From the NCBI GenBank assembly GCA_019247605.1, contig JAFBAS010000124.1:1-64000 (forward strand): 64,000 nucleotides of DNA, in the 5' to 3' direction. The stretch is from Hyphomicrobiales bacterium (lineage in GTDB: Bacteria > Pseudomonadota > Alphaproteobacteria > Rhizobiales > Beijerinckiaceae). This document shows, in pieces, positions 54,662 through 63,461 of the stretch. The position numbers were made by a program, and so were the translations under genes. Positions within the stretch are counted from its first letter, which is position 1, and the number at the start of each line of letters is the position of its first letter. The notes beneath the pieces are model-generated. The model saw only the letters and a list, made by a program, of their open reading frames with translations, was not told the origin of the DNA and did not search any database.

Positions 54662-55612
54662 ATGAGCCTGTTTCTCCTGCGACGAATGGTGGCTTTCCTG
54701 GCGACACTTGCCGGCGCCTCGTTCGTCATCTTCGTCGTGCTCGACATTTTGCCGGGAAACGCCGCGCTCACCATACTCGGTCCCGATGCGCCTCAAAGCG
54801 CCGTCGCGGCGCTCTCCCACAAGCTCGGCCTCGATCAGCCGGCGCCCACGCGCTATTTCAACTGGATTTTCGGCCTGCTGTCGGGCGATCTCGGCGTCAG
54901 CTACGCTTACGACACGCCGGTCGCGCAGCTCATCCTCGGAGGTCTCAGCGTCAGCCTTCCGCTTGCCGTGATGGCGATGGCATTGACAACGCTCATCGCG
55001 CTCTCGCTCGGCATATTCGCGGCGGCGCGCCACAACACGCTCCTCGACACTGGCGTAATGACGCTGAGCCAGCTCGGCATCGCGATACCCAATTTCTGGC
55101 TCGCGATCCTGCTCATTCTGCTTTTTGCGGTGCATCTGCACTGGTTTTCGGCGGGCGGTTTCCCGGGCTGGGGCGAGGGGCCGCTCCTGGCTTTGCGCGC
55201 CCTCTTTCTGCCGGCGGTCGCGCTCGCCATGGTGCAGGCCGCGATCCTGGCGCGGGTGACGCGCTCGTCGATCCTCGAGGTGATGCGAGAGGATTTCGTC
55301 CGCACGGCGCGTGCCAAGGGCCTCACCTGGCGTGCGGCCCTGTGGCGCCACGTGCTGCGCAACGCCATGATCCCGGTCGTCACGATCATCGGCCTGCAAT
55401 TCGGGAATTTGATCGCCGGCACGGTCGTTATCGAGAACGTCTTTTACCTGCCTGGCCTCGGCCGCCTCATCTTCCAGGCGATCAACAACCGCGATCTGAT
55501 CGTCGTGCGCGACTGCGTGATGCTCCTTGCGGGCTTCGTGGTCGCGATGAATTTCGTGATCGACATCGCCTACGTTGCGATCGATCCTCGCCTGAAAGCG
55601 CAGGCACCGTGA
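54662..55612 (+). CDS. Dipeptide/oligopeptide-type ABC permease (DppB-like)
   Basis: The ATG at 54662 has GGGGAG nine bases upstream and gives 316 residues; the long open frame to 53474 is antisense to car[29 protein letters not shown] is the family's start, and the loop [29 protein letters not shown] is the ATPase-contact segment. It is the first of four genes encoding an importer of peptides, nickel or similar compounds. No binding-protein gene is found in the operon. Confidence 0.92.
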   Translation: MSLFLLRRMVAFLATLAGASFVIFVVLDILPGNAALTILGPDAPQSAVAALSHKLGLDQPAPTRYFNWIFGLLSGDLGVSYAYDTPVAQLILGGLSVSLPLAVMAMALTTLIALSLGIFAAARHNTLLDTGVMTLSQLGIAIPNFWLAILLILLFAVHLHWFSAGGFPGWGEGPLLALRALFLPAVALAMVQAAILARVTRSSILEVMREDFVRTARAKGLTWRAALWRHVLRNAMIPVVTIIGLQFGNLIAGTVVIENVFYLPGLGRLIFQAINNRDLIVVRDCVMLLAGFVVAMNFVIDIAYVAIDPRLKAQAP

Positions 55613-56454
55613 CCGCCGAGGCAAGCTTCGAGCGTCGCGCCCTGCATCATCCGAGCTTTGCGATCGGATCGGCCCTTGTGCTGCTGCTTTTGGCGACGGC
55701 CGCGATTTCCCTGGCTTGGACACCATGGCCGCCAAGTGAGCTGGACATTCCTCACAAGCTTGCGCTTCCGTCCGCCGCGCATGTCTTCGGCACCGACTCG
55801 CTCGGGCGTGACGTCGCTTCCTTGATCATGGCGGGAGCGCGCAATTCCATCCTCGTCGGCGTCATCGCGGTCGCGATCGGGCTTGTCGCCGGCACCGCGA
55901 TCGGGGCTATCGCCGCCGCTTCGAAGGGCTGGGTGGAGGAGGTAGCCATGCGCATCTCTGATTTCACCTTCGCGTTCCCGGCCATCCTCTCCGCCATCAT
56001 GCTCACGGCGCTCTTGGGTCCCGGCATCGTGAACTCGATCGTCGCGATCGGCATCTTCAACATTCCGGTCTTCGCACGCGTCACGCGCGCCTCGGCCAAT
56101 GCGGTGTGGACGCGCGAGTTCATTCTCGCGGCCCGCGTCGCCGGCAAGAATCGTGCGCAGATCACGATCGAGCACGTCCTTCCCAACATCCTGCCAGTCA
56201 TCATCGTGCAGGCCACCATTCAATTCGCGACTGCGATCCTTGCAGAGGCGGCGCTCTCCTATCTGGGCCTCGGCACGCAGCCGCCTCAAGCCTCGTGGGG
56301 CCGCATGCTGAACGAGGCGCAAAATCTCATGTTCCAGGCGCCGCGACTGGCCATTTACCCAGGCATCGCCATCGCGCTTTCCGTGCTCGGGCTGAATCTG
56401 GTGGGTGACGGGCTGCGCGATCTTCTCGACCCGCGTTTGGCTCGGCGGCGCTGA
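55609..56454 (+). CDS. Dipeptide/oligopeptide-type ABC permease (DppC-like)
   Basis: The GTG at 55609 overlaps the previous stop (GTGA) and gives 281 residues. [27 protein letters not shown] is the DppC signature. The ATPase-contact loop reads [26 protein letters not shown]. It forms the channel with the preceding DppB-like protein. Confidence 0.92.
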   Translation: MTAEASFERRALHHPSFAIGSALVLLLLATAAISLAWTPWPPSELDIPHKLALPSAAHVFGTDSLGRDVASLIMAGARNSILVGVIAVAIGLVAGTAIGAIAAASKGWVEEVAMRISDFTFAFPAILSAIMLTALLGPGIVNSIVAIGIFNIPVFARVTRASANAVWTREFILAARVAGKNRAQITIEHVLPNILPVIIVQATIQFATAILAEAALSYLGLGTQPPQASWGRMLNEAQNLMFQAPRLAIYPGIAIALSVLGLNLVGDGLRDLLDPRLARRR

Positions 56455-56470
56455 TCGTTTTCGAAAAAAG

Positions 56471-57448
56471 ATGACGCTTCTCGAAGTCGACGATTTGAGC
56501 GTGGTGTTGAGCACCGCGCGCGGACCGGCCAAAGCGGTTCGCAAAGTGAGCTTCGCGCTCGCGCGCGGCGAGACGCTCGGTGTCGTCGGCGAATCCGGTT
56601 CGGGCAAATCGATGACCGTGCTCGCCATGCTCGGGCTCCTGCCGGAAGGTGCACGAGCTGCCGGGCAAGCCCGCTTCGAGGGCCGTGACCTCTTGAGCCT
56701 CGATGAGGCAGAACTCTGCCGCGTGCGCGGCGACCGTATCGGCGTGGTTTTCCAGGAGCCGATGACGGCGCTCAACCCGCTCCACAGCGTCGGGCGCCAG
56801 GTCGCGGAGACATTGATGCTGCACCGAGGCATGAGCGCGGGAGCGTCCCGGCGCGAGGCCATTCGCCTCCTCGACCGCGTCGGCATTCCCCAAGCCGCGC
56901 GCCGTGTCGACGCCTATCCGCATCAATTCTCCGGCGGCCAGCGTCAGCGCGTCACCATCGCCATCGCGCTCGCTTGCGGGCCCGATCTTCTCATCGCGGA
57001 CGAGCCCACCACCGCGCTCGACGTGACCATTCAGCGCCAGATCCTCGATCTGATCGCCGGTCTCGTCGAGGAGGACAAGATGGCACTCATCTTGATTTCC
57101 CATGATCTTGGCGTGATCGCCGAGAATGTCGGGCGCACGCTCGTGATGTATGGCGGCGCCCTCGTCGAGGAGGGCTCGACGAGCGAGGTGTTCGCCAGAC
57201 CCTCGCACCCTTATACGCAAGGTTTGTTTCGCGCCCGGCCGAGACTTGGCGCGGGACGGGGCACGAGGCTTTCGACGATCAAAGGCGCGGTGCCCGAGCT
57301 TGCCGACATACCGCCCGGATGTCCCTTCGCCGGGCGTTGTCCCCTGTCAATTCCGGCTTGCGATGCGGCGCTCCCTGCCTCGGTCCCGATCTCGGCGTCG
57401 CATGCGGCGCGCTGCATCAGGCTCGATGTCGCGCTGGGGTCCGCATGA
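56471..57448 (+). CDS. Dipeptide/oligopeptide-type ABC ATPase (DppD-like)
   Basis: The 325-residue protein has Walker A GESGSGKS, signature FSGGQRQR and Walker B LLIADEPTTALD. The C-terminal oligopeptide-ATPase motif with four cysteines, PPGCPFAGRCPLSIPAC, is present; in DppD-like proteins this region can carry an iron-sulphur cluster. It pairs with the next ATPase gene (ATGA overlap). The ribosome site is poor (AAAAAG), so it may depend on the preceding gene. Confidence 0.92.
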   Translation: MTLLEVDDLSVVLSTARGPAKAVRKVSFALARGETLGVVGESGSGKSMTVLAMLGLLPEGARAAGQARFEGRDLLSLDEAELCRVRGDRIGVVFQEPMTALNPLHSVGRQVAETLMLHRGMSAGASRREAIRLLDRVGIPQAARRVDAYPHQFSGGQRQRVTIAIALACGPDLLIADEPTTALDVTIQRQILDLIAGLVEEDKMALILISHDLGVIAENVGRTLVMYGGALVEEGSTSEVFARPSHPYTQGLFRARPRLGAGRGTRLSTIKGAVPELADIPPGCPFAGRCPLSIPACDAALPASVPISASHAARCIRLDVALGSA

Positions 57449-58440
57449 GCGCGCCGCTCCTCGAGCTCGATGACGTCGTCAAGCGTTACGCCCTGCCGCG
57501 CGAGAGCTTGCGGCAAGCACCGCGACAGGTGGTGGCGCTCGCGGGTGTGAGCCTTGCCGTGTCGGCTGGGGAAAGCCTCGGCCTGGTCGGAGAATCGGGC
57601 TCGGGGAAATCCACCTTGGGGCGCATCGCGATCGCGCTCGAGCCCGCAAGCTCCGGGTGCGTGCGGTTCGAAGGGCAGGATGTGGCCTCCCTCACGGCGG
57701 AGCACCGAAGGCGGCTTCGTCGCGATGTCCAGATGGTGTTTCAAGACCCGTATGGTTCTCTCGATCCTCGCCGCACGATCGGTTGGATTGTCGCCGAGCC
57801 CTTATGGGCGCAACATCTCGATCGCGCACAACGGCAGGCGGCTGTCGCCGAGGTTCTCGCTTCGGTCGGCCTTCGCCCGGCGGACGCGACAAAATACCCA
57901 CACGAATTCTCCGGAGGCCAGCGTCAGCGAATCGCCGTCGCTCGTGCCCTGATCACCAAGCCGCGCCTGATCATCGCCGATGAGCCGGTGAGCGCGCTCG
58001 ATGTCTCGGTTCAGGCGCAAGTCCTCAACCTTCTCGAGGACCTCCAGCGCGAATTCGGGGTGACCTTCCTCCTCATCAGTCACGATCTTGCCGTCGTGGA
58101 TCATGTCTGCGAGCGAGTTGCCGTCATGTATCGGGGGCGAATCGTCGAGGAAGGCTCGCCCCGCGCCTTGTTCCAGGCGCCGGCCCATCCCTACACACGC
58201 GCCCTTATCGCGGCGATGCCAAGGCCGGTTCCGGGGCGCCGGCGCGAGCGCTTCGAGCGCGCGAACGGCACAGGTATCGCGTCATCGGGCGAGGGAGCGG
58301 GCTGCCCCTGTGCCGATCGGTGCCCGTATGCACGCGAGCGCTGCCGCGTCGAAGCCCCGCCGCTTCGCGAGGTCGGCGCCGCGCGGCGCGCGGCGTGCCA
58401 TTTCGCCGAGGAGGTGCAGACGCTTCCCGGACCGGCGTGA
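57445..58440 (+). CDS. Dipeptide/oligopeptide-type ABC ATPase (DppF-like)
   Basis: The ATG overlaps the previous stop and gives 331 residues. Walker A GESGSGKST, signature FSGGQRQR and Walker B LIIADEPVSALD are intact, and the C-terminal cysteine motif reads GCPCADRCPYARERC. With the previous ATPase it forms the motor of the importer. Only 16 bases separate it from the end of the convergent AT-rich cassette. Confidence 0.92.
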   Translation: MSAPLLELDDVVKRYALPRESLRQAPRQVVALAGVSLAVSAGESLGLVGESGSGKSTLGRIAIALEPASSGCVRFEGQDVASLTAEHRRRLRRDVQMVFQDPYGSLDPRRTIGWIVAEPLWAQHLDRAQRQAAVAEVLASVGLRPADATKYPHEFSGGQRQRIAVARALITKPRLIIADEPVSALDVSVQAQVLNLLEDLQREFGVTFLLISHDLAVVDHVCERVAVMYRGRIVEEGSPRALFQAPAHPYTRALIAAMPRPVPGRRRERFERANGTGIASSGEGAGCPCADRCPYARERCRVEAPPLREVGAARRAACHFAEEVQTLPGPA

Positions 58441-58456
58441 ATCATGTGGTGTTCAG

Positions 58457-59050
58457 CTAAAGCAACCCGCTTGCGTCCTCTAGCTGCATAGTAATGGTGC
58501 CTTCCGCGCCACAACGCAATTTCATCTCGTCACCGTACATTGAAAGCGAATCTGGACCTTCATTTAAGTGTCTTACGTCGATAGGTTTCATCGCCTTGGG
58601 TTTCCAAATAATCGATGTATCTTTAAATTGCGGTATCATCGCGAGCTCCAACGCAAAGCCAACGAAATGTGACCCGATGTCTAGGTAGCTTACGAACGCC
58701 ACTTTTACCGGCCGAGTGAACTCATCCGTGCCTTCGGGGCGATCGCTAGTGAATGAAAATTTGCGCAAGTCCCGCTTTTTCCCGGCAATCCATTCGTTTA
58801 AAGTTATGATCTGATCAGCTCGTTTCCATAAATCATCAAAGCGCATTTTTGGTTCTTCGACGCCTATAATCCCAAATAGCTTAGAAGTAGACTCACAAAC
58901 AACCGTCGCCAACCGAAATAGATGCTCATTAATGCCAGGAATCTTTTGGCTAAATTTAAAAACATCGGTCCTTTTGTGATTGTTGATCTTTAATCGGAGC
59001 TCTGTCTTCCCTTGCTTAAGGAGAGGCTTAACAGTAAAAAATTGTGCCAT
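58457..59050 (-). CDS. Unrecognised protein, second gene of an AT-rich two-gene cassette
   Basis: The 197-residue protein has no domain I recognise. It starts MAQFFTVKPLLKQGKTELR inside the upstream gene, overlapping it by 61 bases, with no clear Shine-Dalgarno sequence, so its translation is probably coupled. It is soluble by appearance, with no signal or membrane helix. Segments such as FDDLWKRADQIITLNEWIAGKKRDLRKF and YLDIGSHFVGFALELAMIPQFKDTSIIW suggest an ordinary mixed fold. The AT-rich composition matches the upstream gene and differs from all others in the window. The overlap means that both proteins were kept together, possibly as enzyme and partner. Confidence 0.65.
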   Translation of the reverse strand: MAQFFTVKPLLKQGKTELRLKINNHKRTDVFKFSQKIPGINEHLFRLATVVCESTSKLFGIIGVEEPKMRFDDLWKRADQIITLNEWIAGKKRDLRKFSFTSDRPEGTDEFTRPVKVAFVSYLDIGSHFVGFALELAMIPQFKDTSIIWKPKAMKPIDVRHLNEGPDSLSMYGDEMKLRCGAEGTITMQLEDASGLL

Positions 59051-60027
59051 TCTGTAGGGGTTAAAAGAGCTGAACTAAGTACAGCGCCATCGATAAAGAG
59101 TTTCATTCCCGCCAATCTAGAATATCGAAGCTCAAAGATATTATTTTTTATAACAAAAAGTGGTTCTTTTCCCGAGATTAATTCAGGTACGACAAATATC
59201 TCTCCAAAAAACCGCACGGGCCTCGTAAGTGGTTGTTCGACCAAGTCGATAGTGCATGTCTCGATTGAATTAGGCGTAATTGTCATAGTACCTGAGCCAA
59301 TGAACTCTGGTAAGGGGAGTTTGATGTCAAATCTCGACTCGAAACCTTTGACATTGGACACTCTCACTGATTTTCGCCCTAAAAACACATCGATCAGACT
59401 CTCGCGAGAACCGGCATGTAGGGTGGCCTGCATTTCGAATGGTTGCGCCCCAAATCCAAGTTCTTCCAACTGCTCCTTTTTTCGTTTTGCGTAGAGGTGC
59501 TGATCTGGACCACAAGCTTGAATCACAGCGTCCCTTAGCGACTCACCGTTCAGTTCAATTCTTGTCCCTACTTGGCCAGCGGTAAATGAGATCAATTTTT
59601 TATTTATGGAAGTTCCGGTTTTTTGTGAGTGCTCTAGTCTTAATCTCTCAAGGATTTTATATAAGTATTTATCTAGGACATGAATTAAATACGCCTCGAT
59701 GAATTCCTTTTGTTTGTTTATTTTAAAAACAAGAACAAACGCTGGTTTGAGCTCCTTAGCAAGACGCTCCGCGGACGATAATCTCATTTTGAATGAGGAC
59801 CGATCGGACCACATGGTTTTTATTTGGAAGTGACACGAGATTGGAGTTGGTCGCTTATCAAGTGTCGTTTTGGTATGTTTCTCAAAGGGAAATTCGACGA
59901 GAAAGTCCCATCCTGTCATGTCACGATTCGACTGATTACAAACTAGTCCCGCATCAGCGCAAATTTCTCTAAATCGGCTTTCGCCTTTTGCGCCTAGATC
60001 ATTGGAGCCGAGAGGGCGATTAGACAT
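58990..60027 (-). CDS. Putative PD-(D/E)XK-like nuclease-domain protein of an AT-rich cassette
   Basis: The 345-residue protein is not one I can name. Its N-terminal 130 residues show a pattern of the PD-(D/E)XK nuclease superfamily, as in DUF4365 and Mrr-like proteins: GAKGESRFREICADAG (E16 or E21), GWDFLVEF (D41), then CHFQIKTM (Q68-x-K70). The residues after about 150 form a separate unknown region of beta-strand-rich appearance (GTMTITPNSIETCTIDL, VRFFGEIFVVPELI). No Shine-Dalgarno sequence is visible. A possible minus-strand promoter has TTGACT at 60081-60086. The gene is AT-rich: the 60 bases from 59581 contain 20 G or C. A role in restricting foreign DNA is inference. Confidence 0.6.
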   Translation of the reverse strand: MSNRPLGSNDLGAKGESRFREICADAGLVCNQSNRDMTGWDFLVEFPFEKHTKTTLDKRPTPISCHFQIKTMWSDRSSFKMRLSSAERLAKELKPAFVLVFKINKQKEFIEAYLIHVLDKYLYKILERLRLEHSQKTGTSINKKLISFTAGQVGTRIELNGESLRDAVIQACGPDQHLYAKRKKEQLEELGFGAQPFEMQATLHAGSRESLIDVFLGRKSVRVSNVKGFESRFDIKLPLPEFIGSGTMTITPNSIETCTIDLVEQPLTRPVRFFGEIFVVPELISGKEPLFVIKNNIFELRYSRLAGMKLFIDGAVLSSALLTPTEWHNFLLLSLSLSKGRQSSD

Positions 60028-60167
60028 ATGAAAGGAAGCATAGTGGATGAGGCCACGAAAATGATCCGAGCGCTTTGATTAGTCAACACCTAAAGTTCTG
60101 GGCGACGCGCTACGAGCGGCCTTACTTGCAGGGGCGAGGCTTGAGGCGGACGTGAGCCAGCGCGCGA

Positions 60168-63100
60168 TCAGAAGCGCACCCGCATGCCGCCGGAGACGGA
60201 GTGCTCCTGGAGCTTTGCGTTGATCTTGCCGTCGTAATCCATGAAGACCTTCGCGTTTTGGTTGATGTCGGCGCTCAACCCCGCGCCGACGAGCGCGCTG
60301 TCGCGGCCAAAATCGATGCCCGTTGCTGAAAAGGAGCTGCCCGGCACACCCAATAGCGAGCCGCCGATGGTCTGCGAGCTGTCGAGGAACTCGTGATTCC
60401 AGCCTATGCGAAGTTCGGGCTCGACGAAGCCATAGGCGCCCACGCTCATCTTCGAGGTGACGCGAACACCGAGCGTGGTCGAGAAGGAGTTGCTGTCGGC
60501 TGCGTTTTCCCCGAGAGCGCCGAAGCCGCCCGTTTCGTTGAAACTGTCGCTGCGCGCGGCCACGAAATCCAGGGCCGCATACGGCGTCACGGCAATGTTT
60601 CGGCCGGGCAGGCTCGTCGGCAAGAGCCAATGGTAACCGCTTTCGGCGTGCGCCTGATAGCTTTGCCCGGTGGGCGTCGAGGTGGCGACGCCAGGGAGGC
60701 CCAATGAGCCGAGTTGGCGCGTCGTGGCGAAGTTATTGATGCTCACGACCCCACTGCCCAGCGCATACCAGGGCCCACCCGCCCAGCCCGCGTAAGCGGC
60801 GCCCTGGTAGGAGCTCCCGGTCGTGTGCGTGCCGTCCTTGAAGCTTGCCGTGCTTTCGACGTAAGTGCCGGCAAGGCCGACCACGATGCCATTGCCGAAC
60901 CGCCAATCGAAGCCTCCGATGAGCGGGGCGGCACGGTTCACGTCATACCCTGTCCCCGTGCCCGAGGCGCTGCCGAACTGGTCGAAACCGCGCGCCCAGA
61001 AATCCAGCTCCCCGACCTGCGCCGCGGCCCGCGTGTAGCGCCTGTTGCCCGCGGCGTTCGGTGGTCCATCCCCGAGCACGCCGCCGCTTGCGATGAGCCG
61101 ATCCTGGACCGCTTGCGTGAGCACCTGCGGGGCGTCGAGACCCAGGCGAAGATCCTGCGTCAAATCCAGTGAGCTCGCCGCGAGCGCCGTCCTGTTCAGC
61201 GATAGGGTGGCGTCGAGTGCATTGGCAGTCGTCGGGTCTGGAGTGAGCGATACCCCCAGAAGCTGTGTCGTTGTGCCGGCGGCGGAGAAGCTGCCCGTGA
61301 GGCTGTTCGTCGCGGCGATGATGTTGCGGAAGGTGGTCGGGGTCGTGGCTAAGGCGAAAAGACTGTTCGCCTGTGGGACAAGTAGCAGGTTGCCGCCGCG
61401 TAGGACGACGTTGCCGGCAGATATGGTCGGGAAGCTGCCGGCGGCGTTGCTCGTCGTCACGTTCAGTGCGAGCGTGCCGCCCGTCTGGGTAAAGCTGCCA
61501 AACCCCGCGATGCTTTGGCCAGGGGAGAGCGTGACGCGCCCGCCGGTCAGGTTGAACATGTCGGCATTGGCATTTCCCGAGCCGATGACGCTGCCATTGA
61601 GCAGGCCGCCGGCTTGCGTCACGACGGTGCCGCCGCCCAGCTCTTGGGAAAGGTCGATCGCGGCGCTCGATCCGGTGATCGTGCCCGTGTTCGTGACGCC
61701 GCCTGCCACGGGGGTGAGGACCTTGATGCCGACGCCGGTCGCTCCATTCTGGCCGACCGAGGTGATCGTGCCGGAGTTCGATACCGAGCCCGTGAATATC
61801 CCGGCCTCCACCACATGGTTCGCCGTGTTGCCGATCTGGATGCCGAAGGCACTCACACCCGAGCCGCTCGCCGTCGCGCTGATCGTGCCCGTGTTCGATA
61901 TGCTGCCCCCGAAGGTGCCACGGGTCGTGGTCACGCCATTGAGCCGCGATGGGCTCGTGAAGTTGACCGCGACGCCTGCCGCATTGCCGCTGCCGGAGCC
62001 CACGGCGCTCACCGCGATCGTGCCGCTGTTCGCGATGCTGCCGGTGAAGAGGCCACCGGTCGAGCTGCTCTTGGCAAGCGCGGCTTTGCCGTTTTGCACC
62101 TCGATGCTTCCCCCGCCCTCGGCGGTCGCGAGGATGCCCACCGCGAAAACCTGGCCGGAGTTGGCACTGGCGACCGTGATGCTGCCGGAGTTCGTGATAT
62201 TGCCGGTAAAGGTGCCACCTGTCGCGAGAGCATTCGCAGTCGGGAGCCCGCCGCCTTGGGCGACTGCCTGAAGGCCGAAGGCGCTTGCGGCCTGCAATTG
62301 GGAATTCGCGCTTGCGCTCGCGGAGATGCTGCCGCGAAGGGCGAGATCGCCACTGAAGATGCTTCCGGCGAAGCTGCCGCTGTTTCCGTTCGCCTGCGCG
62401 CCCTCAGCCGTGAGCGAGATGCCGCTTGCCTGCGCGCCTTGGTTCGAGCCGCTCGCCTGCGCCGAGATGCTTCCGGTGTTGGTCACTCCGCCGGAAAAAA
62501 TCCCCCCCTGAACCAGGATGCCTGTCGCAAAAGCGGGCCCGGATGCGGGCTGTTGGCTGTTCACAGTAATGCCGCCCGCATTGTTGATGCCGCCGGAGAA
62601 ATTACTCCCGCCGCCGAAAACCGCGATGGCATTGGCATCGGCCAGAGCGCCTGCCACGGTGGTCGTCGTGCTGGCCGTGATCTGCCCATTATTGGTGACG
62701 CCGCCCGAGACCGTGTCTTGGCCTATCGACAGGGCCGTGACCTGGCCCGAACCGGTGGCGCTGATCACGCCGCTTTGGCCATTCGCGATGCCGTTGAAGA
62801 TCGTGCTCGAGGGACCGATGTTCACGCCTCTGGCGCCACTGCCGCTCGAGGTGATCGTGCCGGTGTTCGAGATACCGCCGCCGACCGTGCTCGTGACGAT
62901 CGAGAGCGGGCTCGGAGCCGTGGCGCTGATTGTTCCGGCGTTGGTGACCGCGCCGGTGACGGTCGAGCCGGAAATGACGATCGATGTCGTCGCTTGCCCC
63001 TGGGCATTGGAGACGCTCGCGGCGGTCGTGTTCTTGATGCTTTTCCCGGCGCTCGCGGGGAGGGACGTCGCGATGAAGAGTGCCGCGACCGAGGTGGTCG

Positions 63101-63170
63101 CGAGAAGCGAAGGCGCAAGGCCGCGCCTGGAAACGAAGGAAAGTAGCGCCACGGGACGACCCTCTCGCAA
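60168..63170 (-). CDS. Type V autotransporter with repetitive passenger
   Basis: The 1000-residue protein has a long signal region ending SLPASAGK. A passenger of about 650 residues follows, built from at least a dozen Gly/Ser/Thr-rich repeats of the form GGxxNxGTI(S/T)AxASG, typical of a right-handed beta helix. The C-terminal 280 residues are an autotransporter barrel: ELDFWARGFDQFG opens it, and GMRVRF with a terminal phenylalanine closes it. The passenger has no catalytic motif, so adhesion or surface coating is likely. The opposite strand is open for long stretches, which is an effect of the repeats. Confidence 0.92.
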   Translation of the reverse strand: MREGRPVALLSFVSRRGLAPSLLATTSVAALFIATSLPASAGKSIKNTTAASVSNAQGQATTSIVISGSTVTGAVTNAGTISATAPSPLSIVTSTVGGGISNTGTITSSGSGARGVNIGPSSTIFNGIANGQSGVISATGSGQVTALSIGQDTVSGGVTNNGQITASTTTTVAGALADANAIAVFGGGSNFSGGINNAGGITVNSQQPASGPAFATGILVQGGIFSGGVTNTGSISAQASGSNQGAQASGISLTAEGAQANGNSGSFAGSIFSGDLALRGSISASASANSQLQAASAFGLQAVAQGGGLPTANALATGGTFTGNITNSGSITVASANSGQVFAVGILATAEGGGSIEVQNGKAALAKSSSTGGLFTGSIANSGTIAVSAVGSGSGNAAGVAVNFTSPSRLNGVTTTRGTFGGSISNTGTISATASGSGVSAFGIQIGNTANHVVEAGIFTGSVSNSGTITSVGQNGATGVGIKVLTPVAGGVTNTGTITGSSAAIDLSQELGGGTVVTQAGGLLNGSVIGSGNANADMFNLTGGRVTLSPGQSIAGFGSFTQTGGTLALNVTTSNAAGSFPTISAGNVVLRGGNLLLVPQANSLFALATTPTTFRNIIAATNSLTGSFSAAGTTTQLLGVSLTPDPTTANALDATLSLNRTALAASSLDLTQDLRLGLDAPQVLTQAVQDRLIASGGVLGDGPPNAAGNRRYTRAAAQVGELDFWARGFDQFGSASGTGTGYDVNRAAPLIGGFDWRFGNGIVVGLAGTYVESTASFKDGTHTTGSSYQGAAYAGWAGGPWYALGSGVVSINNFATTRQLGSLGLPGVATSTPTGQSYQAHAESGYHWLLPTSLPGRNIAVTPYAALDFVAARSDSFNETGGFGALGENAADSNSFSTTLGVRVTSKMSVGAYGFVEPELRIGWNHEFLDSSQTIGGSLLGVPGSSFSATGIDFGRDSALVGAGLSADINQNAKVFMDYDGKINAKLQEHSVSGGMRVRF

Positions 63171-63208
63171 GCTCGGGCAACGAGAGGCTTGGGCTCCCGT
63201 TTTTGCCG

Positions 63209-63247
63209 TTAACGCTAATTATCCGTTGATTAGTTAATTAGCGTTAA
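63209..63247. promoter_or_regulatory. Perfect 13-bp inverted repeat between autotransporter and mutS genes
   Basis: TTAACGCTAATTA (63209-63221) and TAATTAGCGTTAA (63235-63247) are perfect inverted copies with a 13-base spacer. The element is AT-rich within a GC-rich neighbourhood and lies about 40 bases upstream of the autotransporter start. A dimeric regulator site is the natural reading. It could also fold as a stem in the leader RNA. Confidence 0.55.
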
Positions 63248-63461
63248 ACGAGAGCGGGCATTGGATTTTTGCCAAAGCCTTCCCATCCGCTTTGGCGCTC
63301 ACGGTCTGGCCCGGGACCCGGCATCCATCGCAGTGAAGCGCAAGGTTCAACGCCTGCCTGTCGCCGTCGAGAGGGACGGGACCCCTGAATGCCTCATCGA
63401 ATCTGTGGTCTTCGCTCGCCGCCCCCCTTAGTGGCGACCGTCGCACCTGCTAGAAAGAGGC

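Noticed and set aside
51014-55735. Extension of carB upstream of 54433 by more than 400 codons
   Set aside because: CarB homologues begin at [16 protein letters not shown]; the extra part overlaps the divergent DppB- and DppC-like genes and reads as low-complexity Arg/Asp/His.
61515-63146. A 543-codon plus-strand open frame opposite the autotransporter
   Set aside because: It mirrors the Gly/Ser/Thr repeats of the passenger on the other strand; composition is Arg/Ala/Asp-rich and has no family match.
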